Below, piece by piece: positions 1-9,406 of a stretch of 64,000 nt of DNA (the first letter of the stretch is position 1; each line of letters opens with the position of its first letter). Source of the DNA: Massilia litorea (GTDB taxonomy: Bacteria; Pseudomonadota; Gammaproteobacteria; Burkholderiales; Burkholderiaceae_D); the NCBI RefSeq assembly GCF_015101885.1, contig NZ_CP062941.1, positions 3,224,001-3,288,000 on the forward strand, in the 5' to 3' direction. A model generated the notes under the pieces. That model was not told the origin of the DNA and searched no databases. It saw only the letters and a list, made by a program, of their open reading frames with translations. The position numbers and the translations under genes are program-made.

Positions 1-1336
1 GCCAGGGATAGCCGGGGGCGCTGGCGGCGGGGCCTGGTGCGAGCACCTGGATCAATGCCGGCAACACGGTGAGGCAGGACGGCAGGGCGACGCACAGGAT
101 GCCGACGCCGGCGATCTGGCCCAGTTCGGCCACGCCGCGGTAGGCGGTGGGCAGGAAGGACAGGAAGCCGAAGGCGGTGGCGATGGCGGCCAGGGTCAGC
201 GGCAGGGAGATCGCGTGCGAGGTCTCGCGCAGGGCTTCCGCCGTGACGCCCTGGTGCCGGTGCAGCTCGCGAAAGCGCATGCCGAACTGGATGCCGAAGT
301 CGATGCCGATCCCGACGAACAGGATCGCAAACGCAATCGAGATCAGGTTCAGGGCGCCCACCATCATCAGCCCCAGCGCCGAGGTCAGCACCAGGCCGCC
401 CGCCATGGTCAGGCAGACCGCCAGCACCAGCTTGCCCGAGCGCAGTGCCCGCCACAGCAGCGCCAGCACCAGCAGCAGCGAGAGCAGGCCTTCGAGCAGC
501 GTGCCTTCCTGCAGCGACGCGAATTCGTCGTCGGACAGCGGAATCGGCCCGGTCAGCATGATGCCGGCGTGGTAGCGCTCGGCCAGGCGCAGCTCGCGCG
601 CCGCGGCGCGGATCGCCTCGGCGGCAGCCGCGCCGGGCATCAGGCCGCTGAAGTCGAGGACCGGCCTGACCTCGACCAGGCTGGACGCCGGGGCAGCCTT
701 GGCGGCGCCATCGGCACCGGCCAGGTCCTGCCAGGACAGCGCCGCGGGCCGCCCGGCCAGCACGGCCTCGACCACGTCGGCGCTGCGCGCCAGCAGCGGC
801 GCCATGCCGGCCAGCTCGACCTGGCCGGTCTGCAGCGGCGTGCCGAGCGTCACCGACAGCAGGTTGGCCAGCCCGCGCAGCGAGGGATCGTGGGCCAGGG
901 CCTTCAGGAGCGGCCTGGCGTCGCGCAGCTGCCCGGTGAGATCGGCCAGCTCGGGCACGGACAGGTAGAGCAGCCCATTGCGCTGGAAAAATGGGTTGGC
1001 CTCGCCGAGGTTGACCGAGTGGAAGCGCTGCGGCTGCCCGCGCAGGCGCGCGGCCAGTTCGCGCGCAGCCTGCGCGGCCAGCTCGGGCGCCGGCGCGCGC
1101 ACGACGATCACCGTGGTGTCGCTGCGCTCGCGGAAGGCGGCCGTCACGGCGGCGTCGCGTTGCGCCCAGGGCGCGCCGGGATCCATCAGGCGGCCGACGT
1201 CGGTGGTGATGGCGAAGTGGCTGGCGGCATACAGCCCGGCCGCAAACACCAGCAGCGCGTACGCACCGATGACCGCCCAGGCATGGCGTACCGAGAGGTG
1301 GACGATCCGGGCGATCAGCTTGGTCAGCATACGCAT
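1..1336 (-). CDS. hpnN: Hopanoid-associated RND transporter HpnN (5' part only)
   Basis: About 445 N-terminal residues are in the window; the C-terminal half lies beyond position 1. HpnN is an inner-membrane RND-superfamily (MMPL-like) protein that moves hopanoids towards the outer membrane. The visible part has the expected plan: a short cytoplasmic start, a membrane span near residues 17-38, a long periplasmic domain, then a packed group of spans containing GIGIDFGIQFGMRFRELH, typical of MMPL/RND proteins. Two in-frame ATGs (1336 and 1330) could start it; I chose the first. It diverges from hpnM, whose product is the predicted periplasmic partner. Family call confident; truncation is a window-edge effect. 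Confidence 0.9.
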   Translation of the reverse strand, partial: MRMLTKLIARIVHLSVRHAWAVIGAYALLVFAAGLYAASHFAITTDVGRLMDPGAPWAQRDAAVTAAFRERSDTTVIVVRAPAPELAAQAARELAARLRGQPQRFHSVNLGEANPFFQRNGLLYLSVPELADLTGQLRDARPLLKALAHDPSLRGLANLLSVTLGTPLQTGQVELAGMAPLLARSADVVEAVLAGRPAALSWQDLAGADGAAKAAPASSLVEVRPVLDFSGLMPGAAAAEAIRAAARELRLAERYHAGIMLTGPIPLSDDEFASLQEGTLLEGLLSLLLVLALLWRALRSGKLVLAVCLTMAGGLVLTSALGLMMVGALNLISIAFAILFVGIGIDFGIQFGMRFRELHRHQGVTAEALRETSHAISLPLTLAAIATAFGFLSFLPTAYRGVAELGQIAGVGILCVALPSCLTVLPALIQVLAPGPAASAPGYPW

Positions 1337-1467
1337 GAAATAATTGGCCCGCACGCCCATGTGAATTGGGCCGGCGCGGATACACCATAGTACCAAGTAC
1401 CATCCAGGCCGGCTTCGGCGTATGCTGGCGATGTCGTATTAAGGCCGCACGCACGGAAGGAGACCCC

Positions 1468-2118
1468 ATGAAACTGTCGATCATCCTGTTGCTGGCCATG
1501 CTGGTGCGGGCCTTCCCGGCCTATGCTGAGCAGGCCGGGAACCAAGCCGACAAACAGACCGGGGTGCAGGCCGCAATCGGATCGCCCGACCAGGCTGTAA
1601 AAACCACCATCGAGCGCGTGATGTCGGCCATCCACGGCGACCCCGGGGGCCGCGCCGGCGACCCGGAGCGCATCTACCAGCTGGTCCAGCAACATTTTCT
1701 GCCCGCCACCGATTTCGCCCTGACCACCCAGTATGCGGTCGGTCCGGCCTGGGCCAAGGCCACCCCGGCCCAGCGCGAGGCGCTGGTCGGGCAGTTCCAG
1801 ACCTTGCTGGCGCGCACCTTCGCCCTCCAGCTGACCCAGATCCGCGAGCAGGACACGCGCTTCACCTACGCGCCGGCGGCGCCGCTCGCGGAGGGCGCCG
1901 GCGACGCCGTGGTCAGGACCAGCGTGCTGACCGAGGGCGAGCGCATGCCGATCGACTACCGCCTGCGCAAGACCGGGGCCGGCTGGAAGATCTACGACAT
2001 CAACATGATGGGCGCCTGGATGATCCAGGTCTACCGGCGCCAGTTCGCGGCCCAGCTCGCTTCCGGCGGGATCGATGGTCTGATCAAGTACCTGGCTGCC
2101 CATAACGCAGCCGTGTGA
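1468..2118 (+). CDS. hpnM: Hopanoid-associated MlaC-like periplasmic protein HpnM
   Basis: 216 residues with a signal peptide (MKLSIILLLAMLVRAFPAYA), then a Ttg2/MlaC-type lipid-binding domain. MlaC proteins ferry phospholipids across the periplasm; HpnM is the version linked to hopanoids and to HpnN. The start at 1468 is set by a strong GGAAGGAGA site and by the signal peptide; an in-frame upstream ATG at 1366 would destroy the signal. It is transcribed away from hpnN from a shared 130 bp intergenic region and converges on hpnL, whose stop is only a few bases away, so it is not co-transcribed with hpnH-L. Confidence 0.88.
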   Translation: MKLSIILLLAMLVRAFPAYAEQAGNQADKQTGVQAAIGSPDQAVKTTIERVMSAIHGDPGGRAGDPERIYQLVQQHFLPATDFALTTQYAVGPAWAKATPAQREALVGQFQTLLARTFALQLTQIREQDTRFTYAPAAPLAEGAGDAVVRTSVLTEGERMPIDYRLRKTGAGWKIYDINMMGAWMIQVYRRQFAAQLASGGIDGLIKYLAAHNAAV

Positions 2119-2120
2119 GC

Positions 2121-3110
2121 TTAGCGCGGCCGCACGCGCGGCGCCGGCTGCCTCCGACGCAGGCGCCTGGCTTCGAACCAGTGCCAGGACAGCAGGGCCG
2201 GCAGGCCGAGCACGATCTCGCGCATGCGCTTGACCAGGGCCAGCGCCAGCGCGGTTTCGCCGCCGACACCGGCCAGGTAGCCGAACAGCAGCACGGCGGC
2301 CTCCTGTACCCCAAGGCCGGCCGGCACCACGAAGCTCGCGTGGCGCACGGCCTGGGTCAGCGCCTCGATCGCGATTGCGGTCGCGAGGTCGACCGGATGG
2401 CCGAGCAGGCGCAGCGCAGTCCAGGTCTCCAGGGTGCCGAGCAGGTAAGAGAGCAGCTGCCAGCCCAATGCCCGCAGCAGCGCGCCATGGCGGCCGAACA
2501 GGCGCGCCACCGCAGCGTCGAGCGAGGCGCCGTCGAGACCGGCCAGCGTGCCGCGCGCACCGAGCAGGCGCAGGCTCCAGCGCTCGAGGCGCTGGAAGGG
2601 CGCGCCATGGCGCAGCAGCCACCAGGCCAGCAGCGGCAGCGGCAGCGACAGCGCCAGGCTGGCCGCGATCACGCCCACCTGGGGCATGCCGGCGGCGATG
2701 TGCGCCATCAGCACCACGCCCAGGCCGCAGAACAGGTAGAGCACGACCATCGTGAGCAGCACCTCGACGATCACGCTGGCGGTGATGGCGGCGGTATCGG
2801 GCAGCCGCGTGCGCACCAGGCGCACGCCGACCACCTCGCCGCCGACGCCGGCCGCCGGCAGCAGGCGGTTGACGGCTTCGCGCACGGTTGCCACCCAGAG
2901 CAGGAAGGAGAACCCCGGCGCCGGTCCCAGCAAAACCTGCCAGGCGCGCACATCGAGCGCCAGCGTGAAGAGGCGCAGCGGCACCAGCCACAGCAGCGCC
3001 CAGCCGGCTTGCCCGACGGCCCCCAGCACGTCGTGCCACCCCTGCCAGGCGACCAGTACGCTCAGCAGGAGCAGGCCGGCCAGGGCGCCGCCGATGGCCA
3101 GGCGGCTCAT
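2121..3110 (-). CDS. hpnL: Hopanoid-associated integral membrane protein HpnL
   Basis: 329 residues, mostly hydrophobic with about eight predicted spans, belonging to the lysylphosphatidylglycerol synthase transmembrane (YbhN/UPF0104) family. The HpnL subgroup occurs with hopanoid genes, but its biochemical role is not established; a flippase-like or scaffolding role is inference. Conserved features include the loop with LLPAAGVGGEVVGVRL (about residues 83-98) and the late segment FVVPAGLGVQEAAVLLFGYL. The start ATG overlaps the hpnK stop by four bases (ATGA), so translation is coupled. It ends the ispH-hpnHIJKL operon and has a basic C-terminal tail (RRLRRRQP). Confidence 0.88.
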   Translation of the reverse strand: MSRLAIGGALAGLLLLSVLVAWQGWHDVLGAVGQAGWALLWLVPLRLFTLALDVRAWQVLLGPAPGFSFLLWVATVREAVNRLLPAAGVGGEVVGVRLVRTRLPDTAAITASVIVEVLLTMVVLYLFCGLGVVLMAHIAAGMPQVGVIAASLALSLPLPLLAWWLLRHGAPFQRLERWSLRLLGARGTLAGLDGASLDAAVARLFGRHGALLRALGWQLLSYLLGTLETWTALRLLGHPVDLATAIAIEALTQAVRHASFVVPAGLGVQEAAVLLFGYLAGVGGETALALALVKRMREIVLGLPALLSWHWFEARRLRRRQPAPRVRPR

Positions 3111-3943
3111 GCGGGCAGCAGGTCGGTGAAGCCGCCGAAGCGAACGCCGCTTGCGCGCAGGGAGGCGCGCACCTCGGCTACGCGCGGCGAGACCAGGGCG
3201 GCGAATTCGTCGGCGTGGCGGTAGCCTGCCATCGAGGCGGCGATCGCCGTGCCCGACTCCAGCGCCGGGTGCAGGTAGAGTTCGCCGATCCCGGCCGGCG
3301 GCAGCCGCTCGAGGGCCGCCAGCAGCGCGTCCTCGTCGAAGCGGCCCGAGAGGCGCAGGCCGATCAGGTAGTCGTTGTGCGCGATGCCGGCTGCGCGCAG
3401 GCGGGCGCGCAGCAGGAGCAGCCAGGGTTGCAGCCCGGCCGGCAGACCAGCTTCGTCAGGCAGGCGCACCGCCCGCAGGCCGAATTCGCGGCCGATGCCG
3501 AGGATCAGCGAGAGCACGGTCGGGTGCAGGTGGAAGTGTTTATGCGCGTTGACGTGGTCGAGTACCAGGCCGGTCGCGGCGAAGGCCTCGAACTGGGCGC
3601 GGATCTCGGCGGCCAGCTGGCGCCGCACGCGCGGCAGGAAGAAGAAGCGGAACCCGTCACGGACCATGCGCGCGCCGAAGCGGCCGTTCGCGTCCACCAG
3701 GTCGGGAATCAGGCGTGGCGGCAGCACGGCGGCGCCGTCGGCCAGCACCAGGTGCAGGCCGACCCGCAGGCCGGGACAGGCGCGCGCGACCGCCACCGCA
3801 TCGGGCGCGGCGGCCGCCCCGACCATCAGGCTGGCGGCGCACAGCACCCCCTCGCGATGGGCGTGCAGCACGGCGCGGTTGACGCTCTCGTGCAGGCCGA
3901 AATCGTCGGCGGTGATGATCAGGCCCGGACTGAGACCGTTCAC
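3107..3943 (-). CDS. hpnK: Hopanoid polysaccharide-deacetylase-like protein HpnK (YdjC/ChbG family)
   Basis: 278 residues starting with GTG. The start is fixed by ITADDFGLHESVN at residues 10-22, the metal-binding Asp pair at the N-terminus of YdjC/ChbG deacetylases, and by the GTGA overlap with the hpnJ stop. A His-rich stretch (DHVNAHKHFHLHP) carries further metal ligands. In hopanoid producers HpnK is reported to remove the acetyl group from the N-acetylglucosamine that HpnI adds to bacteriohopanetetrol, before HpnJ acts. The gene is stop-start coupled on both sides (hpnJ before, hpnL after), so these proteins are made together. Confidence 0.9.
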   Translation of the reverse strand: MNGLSPGLIITADDFGLHESVNRAVLHAHREGVLCAASLMVGAAAAPDAVAVARACPGLRVGLHLVLADGAAVLPPRLIPDLVDANGRFGARMVRDGFRFFFLPRVRRQLAAEIRAQFEAFAATGLVLDHVNAHKHFHLHPTVLSLILGIGREFGLRAVRLPDEAGLPAGLQPWLLLLRARLRAAGIAHNDYLIGLRLSGRFDEDALLAALERLPPAGIGELYLHPALESGTAIAASMAGYRHADEFAALVSPRVAEVRASLRASGVRFGGFTDLLPA

Positions 3944-5373
3944 GCCTGCTCCGCGCCGTGCTCGCGCAGGAAGCGGAAGAACTCGACCCCTTCGCGCAGG
4001 CGCCGGCGCGTCATCTCCCAGCTGCGCAGCATTTCGCGCACGATTTCCCAGATCTTCGCCGGCCGAAAATAAAAGCTGCGGTAGAACTGCTCGAGGCTGT
4101 GGTACATCTCCTGGCTCGACAGGTGCGGGTAGTTCAAGGCCGCCAGCTGGACCCCGCTTTCGTTGACCAGGTGGATGGTCTTGTTCGGCGGGATCCACTC
4201 GTTTTCCAGCGCCTGCTCGTACAGCTTGGTGCCCGGATAGGGGGCGGCGAGCGAGACCTGGATCGTATGCGGGTTGATCTCCTTGGCAAATTCGATCGAC
4301 TTGGCGATCGTCTCGCGCGTCTCTCCCGGCAGGCCGAGGATGAAGGTGCCGTGCACGGTGATGCCGAGTGCGCGGCAGTCGGCGGCAAAGCGGCGCGCGA
4401 TGTCGGTGCGCAGGCCCTTCTTGATGTTCAGCAGGATCTGGTCGTCGCCCGATTCGTAGCCGACCAGCAGCAGGCGCAGGCCGTTTTCCTTCATGATTTT
4501 TAAAGTGGAGTAGGGCACGTTGGCCTTGGCGTTGCAGGACCAGGTCACGCCGAGTTCGCCGAGACCGCGCGCGATCTCCTCGGCGCGCGGCCGGAAATCG
4601 GTGAAGGTGTCGTCGTCGAACATGATCTCCTTCACCTCGGGCATGTTTTCCCTGATCCAGCGGACCTCCGCCAGCACGCTCTCCGGCGAGCGGATCCGGT
4701 AGCGGTGTCCGCCCACGGTCTGCGGCCACAGGCAGAAGGTGCAGCGCGAGCGGCAGCCGCGCCCGGTGTACAGGGAAACATAGGGGTAGTTCAGGTAGCC
4801 GATGAAGTAGTTGCGCAGGTTCAGGTCGCGCTTGTAGATGGGCGCCACGAAGGGCAGCGCGTCCATGTCCTCGATCATCGGGCGCGGCGGATTGTGGTGG
4901 ATGCCGCCCTCGGCGTCGCGCCAGCTGACCCCGGCGATGCCGGCCAGCGGCTGGCCCTCGGCGATGTCGCGGCAGGTGTAATCGAACTCCTCGCGCGCGA
5001 CGAAGTCGATGGCGCTGCTGGCCTGCAGCGAGGGGCCAGGGTCGACCGCGACCTTGGCGCCGACCATGCCGACCATGATGTCCGCCGAGTGTTCCTTGAT
5101 CAGTTCCGCGAAGCGGGCGTCGGCCGGGAAGGAGGGTGTGCTGGTATGCATGATGACCAGCTCGTATTCTTGCGCGATGGCCAGCGCCTGCGCCACCGAC
5201 AGGCCGTCGGCCGGGGCGTCGAGCAGGCGGCTGCCGGGCACCAGGGCCGCGGGTTGGGCCAGCCAGGTCGGGTACCAGAACGAACGGATCTCGCGCTTCG
5301 CCTGGTAGCGTGAGCCGGCGCCGCCGTCGAAGCCGTCGAACGAGGGCGCTTGCAGGAACAGGGTTTTCATCAT
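3940..5373 (-). CDS. hpnJ: B12-binding-domain radical SAM protein HpnJ
   Basis: 477 residues. Residues 1-160 form a cobalamin-binding-like N-terminal domain. A radical SAM core follows with cluster cysteines C207, C211 and C214 (CRSRCTFC). The stretch MFDDDTFTDF and the FILGLPGET motif are typical of this B12-type radical SAM group. HpnJ is reported to contract the glucosamine ring to give bacteriohopanetetrol cyclitol ether. It starts at 5373 (MMKTLFLQ), 15 bases after the end of hpnI, and its stop overlaps the GTG of hpnK. The second Met is an equally possible start. Confidence 0.92.
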   Translation of the reverse strand: MMKTLFLQAPSFDGFDGGAGSRYQAKREIRSFWYPTWLAQPAALVPGSRLLDAPADGLSVAQALAIAQEYELVIMHTSTPSFPADARFAELIKEHSADIMVGMVGAKVAVDPGPSLQASSAIDFVAREEFDYTCRDIAEGQPLAGIAGVSWRDAEGGIHHNPPRPMIEDMDALPFVAPIYKRDLNLRNYFIGYLNYPYVSLYTGRGCRSRCTFCLWPQTVGGHRYRIRSPESVLAEVRWIRENMPEVKEIMFDDDTFTDFRPRAEEIARGLGELGVTWSCNAKANVPYSTLKIMKENGLRLLLVGYESGDDQILLNIKKGLRTDIARRFAADCRALGITVHGTFILGLPGETRETIAKSIEFAKEINPHTIQVSLAAPYPGTKLYEQALENEWIPPNKTIHLVNESGVQLAALNYPHLSSQEMYHSLEQFYRSFYFRPAKIWEIVREMLRSWEMTRRRLREGVEFFRFLREHGAEQA

Positions 5374-5388
5374 GGGAGGCTCCCGGGT

Positions 5389-6522
5389 TCAGGTTTTTTC
5401 GAGCGCGGCCGGCACGGCGCCCGTCGCGCGCCGGCCGTCGACGCGCAGCAGGTGCCCGCGCCAGCGGGTGGTGCTGCCGGCGAAGGCGCTCAGCCACTCG
5501 ACCAGCAGCAGGCCGTCGCGCAGCGGCACGAGCGGCAGCGCGGCAAGATGCGGCTGGGCGCGCCAGTGCAGCAGCAGGCGCGCGCCCAGGCCGGGCAGCG
5601 CGACCGCCCAGTTCCAGGGCGCCGGTGCCAGCCACAGGCCGAGCGCCAGCATCGGCAATGTGAAGGTGACGAAACAGAAGGCGTAGCCGGGCGGATTGAG
5701 AGAGCGGATGGTCTGCATCCAGCGCCGCTCGCGTGCCCAGAGGGCGGCCAGGCTGCGCTCGGTGACGTCGGTCGTGACCTCGACCTCGGACAAGACCGTT
5801 GCGAGGCCCTGGCGCCGGGTCAGCTCGCCGAGCCAGAAATCGTCGGCCAGCCGGTCCTTGATCGCCTCGAAACCGCCGATCCTGTCCAGCGTCCCGGCGC
5901 GCAGCGCGATGGTGGCGCCGAAGCCGAAGGCGCTGCCGCCGCCGCGGCTGGCGACGCGAACCGAGGGCGCGAACCAGCTGTCGATGAAAAGCACCCCCAG
6001 CCGGCTCCAGAACCCGCCGGCCGCGACCCCGCGGTAGAGGCAGGTGACGATGCCGGTGCCGGGCTCGGCCAGCGGCGCGCTCACGCGCTCTAGGTAGTCG
6101 GGGCCGACGCCGATGTCGCTGTCGGCCAGCACCAGCCACGGGTGGCGCGCCGCCGCCCGCATGTTGATCAGGTTGCTCACCTTGAGGTTGCTGCCGTGCA
6201 CGCGCGGATCGGCCACCAGCCGTATGTCGAGTTCGGGAAAGCGCCGCGCCAGGCGCGCGACGGTCGCGGCGGCCGGATCGTCCGGATCGCGCACGCCGAA
6301 CACCAGCTGGTAGCAAGGATGGGTTTGCCGGCACAGGCTGGCGAGCTTGCGTTCCAGGTTGGGTTCGGCGCCGCACAGGGGCTTGAGCACGCTCACCGGA
6401 ACCGGGGCCACGCCACCCCTGGGGGGCCGCCAGGTGCGCGGGCGGCACAGCAGCGCGGCCAGCGCGTACAGCGTGGCCAGCGCGGTCAGCAGCGCTCCAA
6501 CGACGGTGAGGGCAGAGGCCAT
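5389..6522 (-). CDS. hpnI: Hopanoid glycosyltransferase HpnI
   Basis: 377 residues, ceramide-glucosyltransferase-like (GT2/GT21 fold). An N-terminal membrane span covers residues 5-25. The catalytic pattern is visible: ADSD at 133-136 for metal and nucleotide-sugar binding, ADDFWL with acidic residues at 227-228, and RRW at 266-268, the processive-type (Q/R)xxRW signature. Hydrophobic segments after residue 280 suggest C-terminal membrane anchors. HpnI is reported to transfer N-acetylglucosamine to bacteriohopanetetrol. It lies between hpnH and hpnJ in the operon with 15-base gaps. Confidence 0.92.
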   Translation of the reverse strand: MASALTVVGALLTALATLYALAALLCRPRTWRPPRGGVAPVPVSVLKPLCGAEPNLERKLASLCRQTHPCYQLVFGVRDPDDPAAATVARLARRFPELDIRLVADPRVHGSNLKVSNLINMRAAARHPWLVLADSDIGVGPDYLERVSAPLAEPGTGIVTCLYRGVAAGGFWSRLGVLFIDSWFAPSVRVASRGGGSAFGFGATIALRAGTLDRIGGFEAIKDRLADDFWLGELTRRQGLATVLSEVEVTTDVTERSLAALWARERRWMQTIRSLNPPGYAFCFVTFTLPMLALGLWLAPAPWNWAVALPGLGARLLLHWRAQPHLAALPLVPLRDGLLLVEWLSAFAGSTTRWRGHLLRVDGRRATGAVPAALEKT

Positions 6523-6537
6523 TTACCTGTCTCCGTC

Positions 6538-7683
6538 TCAGCCGGAATCGGCAGCCTTGCGCGGCGCGCGGCGCCCGCGGATCTCTTCGAGCTTGATGGC
6601 AACGTGGCGTGTGTGCACGAACTGCGCCGGGCGCTGATTGTCGAGTGCCAGGTCCGGCGCCATCGGTCCGCCCGTGCGCACGCCCGCCAGCGCGACCCTG
6701 GCTGCCGCCAGCGGGTGCGCGATGGTGTCGAGCACGGCACTCGCCTCGTAGCCGCTGTGCACCATGCAATCGGCGCACTTTTCGTAGCGCCCGGTGCCGT
6801 AGGCATCCCAGTCGGTCTCGTCCATCAGTTCCCTGAAACTGGCGGCATAGCCTTCGCCCAGCAGGTAGCAGGGGCGCTGCCAGCCGAACACGGTGCGCGC
6901 CGGGTTGCCCCAGGGCGTGCAATGGTAGGTCTGGTTACCCGCCAAAAAGTCCAGGAACAGGCTGGACTGGCTGAAGGCCCATTTGCGGCCGCGGTCGCCG
7001 CGCGCAAAAATGTCGCGAAACAGTTGCTTGGTTTTCGAGCGGGTGAGGAAGTGGTCCTGCTCCGGGGCGCGTTCGTAGGCATAGCCGGGCGAGACCGTGA
7101 TGCCGTCGACGCCGAGTTCCTTGACCGAATCAAAAAACGCGGCCACGCGCTCGGGTTCGGCGTCGTTGAACAGCGTGCAATTGATGTTGACGCGAAAGCC
7201 GGCTGCCTTGGCGCGCCCGATTGCCGCCACCGCCCGTTCGTACACGCCCGGTTGGCAGACCGAGCGGTCGTGCATCTGCCGGTCGCCGTCGAGGTGCACC
7301 GACCACACCAGGAAGGGGCTGGGACGGTACTGGTCCAGCTTTTTCTCCATCATCAGCGCGTTGGTGCACAGGTAGACGAAGCGGCGGCGCGCGACGATGC
7401 CGGCCACGATCTCCGGCATCTCCTTGTGCAGCAGCGGCTCGCCGCCGGCAATCGAGACGACCGGGGCGCCGCACTCGTCGACCGCGCCCAGGCACTCGTC
7501 GCGCGACAGGCGCAGGTTCAGGATCTCGTCGGGATAATCGATCTTGCCGCAACCCGCGCAGGCAAGGTTGCAGCGAAACAGCGGTTCGAGCATCAGGGCG
7601 AGCGGATAGCGCTTCTGTCCCGCCAGGTGCTTGCGCAGGATGTAGGCGCCGACGAGGGTCTTTTGCAGCATCGGAATGGCCAT
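6538..7683 (-). CDS. hpnH: Adenosyl hopane synthase, radical SAM protein HpnH
   Basis: 381 residues. The radical SAM cysteines are C38, C42 and C45 (CNLACAGC). A C-terminal pair of cysteines (CADCMVHSGYE) is typical of the family. HpnH joins a 5'-deoxyadenosyl group to diploptene, the first step of hopanoid side-chain building. The start MAIPMLQK at 7683 was chosen because the domain begins here and ispH ends 11 bases before it; the frame stays open upstream but only over ispH antisense. The nucleosidase HpnG expected next in the pathway is not in the window. Confidence 0.94.
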   Translation of the reverse strand: MAIPMLQKTLVGAYILRKHLAGQKRYPLALMLEPLFRCNLACAGCGKIDYPDEILNLRLSRDECLGAVDECGAPVVSIAGGEPLLHKEMPEIVAGIVARRRFVYLCTNALMMEKKLDQYRPSPFLVWSVHLDGDRQMHDRSVCQPGVYERAVAAIGRAKAAGFRVNINCTLFNDAEPERVAAFFDSVKELGVDGITVSPGYAYERAPEQDHFLTRSKTKQLFRDIFARGDRGRKWAFSQSSLFLDFLAGNQTYHCTPWGNPARTVFGWQRPCYLLGEGYAASFRELMDETDWDAYGTGRYEKCADCMVHSGYEASAVLDTIAHPLAAARVALAGVRTGGPMAPDLALDNQRPAQFVHTRHVAIKLEEIRGRRAPRKAADSG

Positions 7684-7694
7684 GTCCGTTCCCC

Positions 7695-8627
7695 TCAGGC
7701 GGCGTGGCCGGACAGTTCGGCCGGCAGCCGGAACTCCACGTGCTCGACCAGGCCGTCCATCGTCGAGAGCTCGACCGGGGCCAGGCGGCGCAGCGCATCG
7801 ATGACGCTTTCCACCATCGCCTCGGGCGCGGAGGCGCCGGCCGTGATGCCGACCGTACCGGCCCCGGCCACCCAGGCGGGATCGAGCTCGCTGCCGTCGG
7901 CCAGCAGGTAGCTCGGGATGCCGCATTCGGTACCGATCTCGCGCAGCCGGTTCGAATTCGAGCTGTTGGCGGCGCCGACGATGAGCAGCACGTCGACCTG
8001 CCGGCACAGCTCGCGTACGGCGCGCTGGCGGTTCTGGGTGGCGTAGCAGATGTCGCGCACGTTGGGGCCGACGACGTCCGTGAAGCGGCGCTCGAGGGCG
8101 GCGATCACGCCGCGCGTGTCGTCCACGCTGAGGGTGGTCTGGGTGACGTAGGCGATCGGGGTGTCGGGCGCCAGGTCGAGCGCCTCGACGTCGCGCTCGT
8201 TCTGCACCAGCAGCACGCGCCCGTCGATCTGGCCGGTCGTGCCCTCGACTTCCGGATGGCCGGCGTGGCCGATCAGGATCACGACCCGGCCGCCGGCCGC
8301 GTACTGGCGGCCCTGCAGGTGGACCTTGGCGACCAGCGGACAGGTCGCGTCGAGCACGTGCAGGCCGCGGCCGGCGGCCTCGGCCTCGACGCTGCGTGCG
8401 ACGCCGTGCGCGCTGAAGATGGTGACCGCGCGCGGCGGCACCTGATCGAGGGCGTCGACGAAGATCGCGCCCTTGTCGCGCAAGCCGTCGACCACGGCCT
8501 TGTTGTGGACGATTTCGTGGCGCACGTACACCGGCGCGCCGTGGCGTTCGAGCGAGCGCTCGACGATCTCGATGGCGCGGATCACGCCGGCGCAGAAGCC
8601 GCGCGGCTGGGCTAGGATGACTCGCAT
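7695..8627 (-). CDS. ispH: 4-hydroxy-3-methylbut-2-enyl diphosphate reductase IspH (LytB)
   Basis: 310 residues. IspH makes IPP and DMAPP in the last step of the MEP pathway, using a 4Fe-4S cluster. Cluster cysteines C12, C96 and C194 and the catalytic E126 are all in place, close to the E. coli numbering. It heads the hpnH-L operon, so isoprenoid precursor supply is linked to hopanoid tailoring; a paralogue may exist elsewhere. The start at 8627 gives the standard N-terminus ([15 protein letters not shown]). An in-frame ATG at 8666 with AGGCAGGA upstream would add 13 residues and cannot be excluded. A decayed transposase fragment lies just upstream. Confidence 0.93.
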   Translation of the reverse strand: MRVILAQPRGFCAGVIRAIEIVERSLERHGAPVYVRHEIVHNKAVVDGLRDKGAIFVDALDQVPPRAVTIFSAHGVARSVEAEAAGRGLHVLDATCPLVAKVHLQGRQYAAGGRVVILIGHAGHPEVEGTTGQIDGRVLLVQNERDVEALDLAPDTPIAYVTQTTLSVDDTRGVIAALERRFTDVVGPNVRDICYATQNRQRAVRELCRQVDVLLIVGAANSSNSNRLREIGTECGIPSYLLADGSELDPAWVAGAGTVGITAGASAPEAMVESVIDALRRLAPVELSTMDGLVEHVEFRLPAELSGHAA

Positions 8628-8812
8628 GGACGTTCCGCTTTCAAAAATGTGCTCGAAAGTGAGCATCGTTTTGTTCCTGCCTCGAGCCGTCTGGCCGACC
8701 GTGCTCGTGCCTGGCAGGCGTGACTTTCCCGTCTCCCGCCGACCCCATGCCGGCGGCAGTGCCTGGCGTTGCCGCCAAGCTCGCCACGGGTAGCGCAGAC
8801 TGCGCCGCACAG

Positions 8813-9148
8813 GCGCCGGTTGCGAGCCGTTTCAAATTGATCGCGTAGCGCGGCAAAGTAACGGCGCCATGCTTTGGCAAGGTTGGCGAATGGTTGGGAG
8901 TGGGCATCGCGGTGGATGGCGCGCAACCATGGCTGACCTTCGGCATTGAGCCAGTCTGGATGTGCATACTTGATAGCGTTGAAATGCTTTTTCAGTGCCA
9001 TCGCGTTGGGGCGCTGCCCAGCAGCTACCTGGCGCTGCCACTGCGCCAGGGCCCAGTTCCAGACGCGGCGTGCGGTGCCTGCCGCGCGCGCAAAGTAATC
9101 ACACTGCACAGGTGTCGGGTCGAGTCGGATGCGGTGGGCCAACAGCAT
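8813..9148 (-). pseudogene. Remnant of an IS200/IS605-family TnpB (OrfB) transposase-associated protein
   Basis: About 112 codons read as the N-terminal helix-turn-helix region of TnpB: MLLAHRIRLDPTPVQ, RVWNWALAQW, PNAMALKKHFNAIK and PFANLAKAWRRYF are characteristic. The RuvC-like catalytic core and zinc ribbon are absent; reading continues only into short frames before ispH. In another frame the next bases give [17 protein letters not shown] and a basic tail that may be the C-terminal tail, suggesting a large internal deletion. The non-coding 258 bases between this fragment and hpnA (9149-9406) likely include the element's left end plus the hpnA promoter. No tnpA is visible. Confidence 0.7.
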
Positions 9149-9406
9149 GTCAACAACGGGTCGCGGACGACGAAATGCTGGACCCTCCTCGCACTTGGCC
9201 AGTTCAACCGACCGTGCTGCAGGTGCGCACCCTGCGTATGGTTGCTCACGTTTTTCCATCGTCTTCGGGACTGGAGTCAGGCTCCCTGTCTGGCGTCCTG
9301 GTTGGGGAGTTGTTTTGATTGTGTTCAGCCGAATGTGTTCAACCAAAGCGCGCAGGATTACAATTCCCGCGCGGGCGCCACCCTCCCGGCGCGCGGGGAG
9401 GCCACC

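Noticed and set aside
3107..6922. Very long open frame (about 1270 codons) on the minus strand
   Set aside because: Only its last part is real (hpnK from 3943). The rest runs out of frame across hpnJ and hpnI and is Arg/Ala/Gly-rich nonsense typical of shadow frames in GC-rich DNA.
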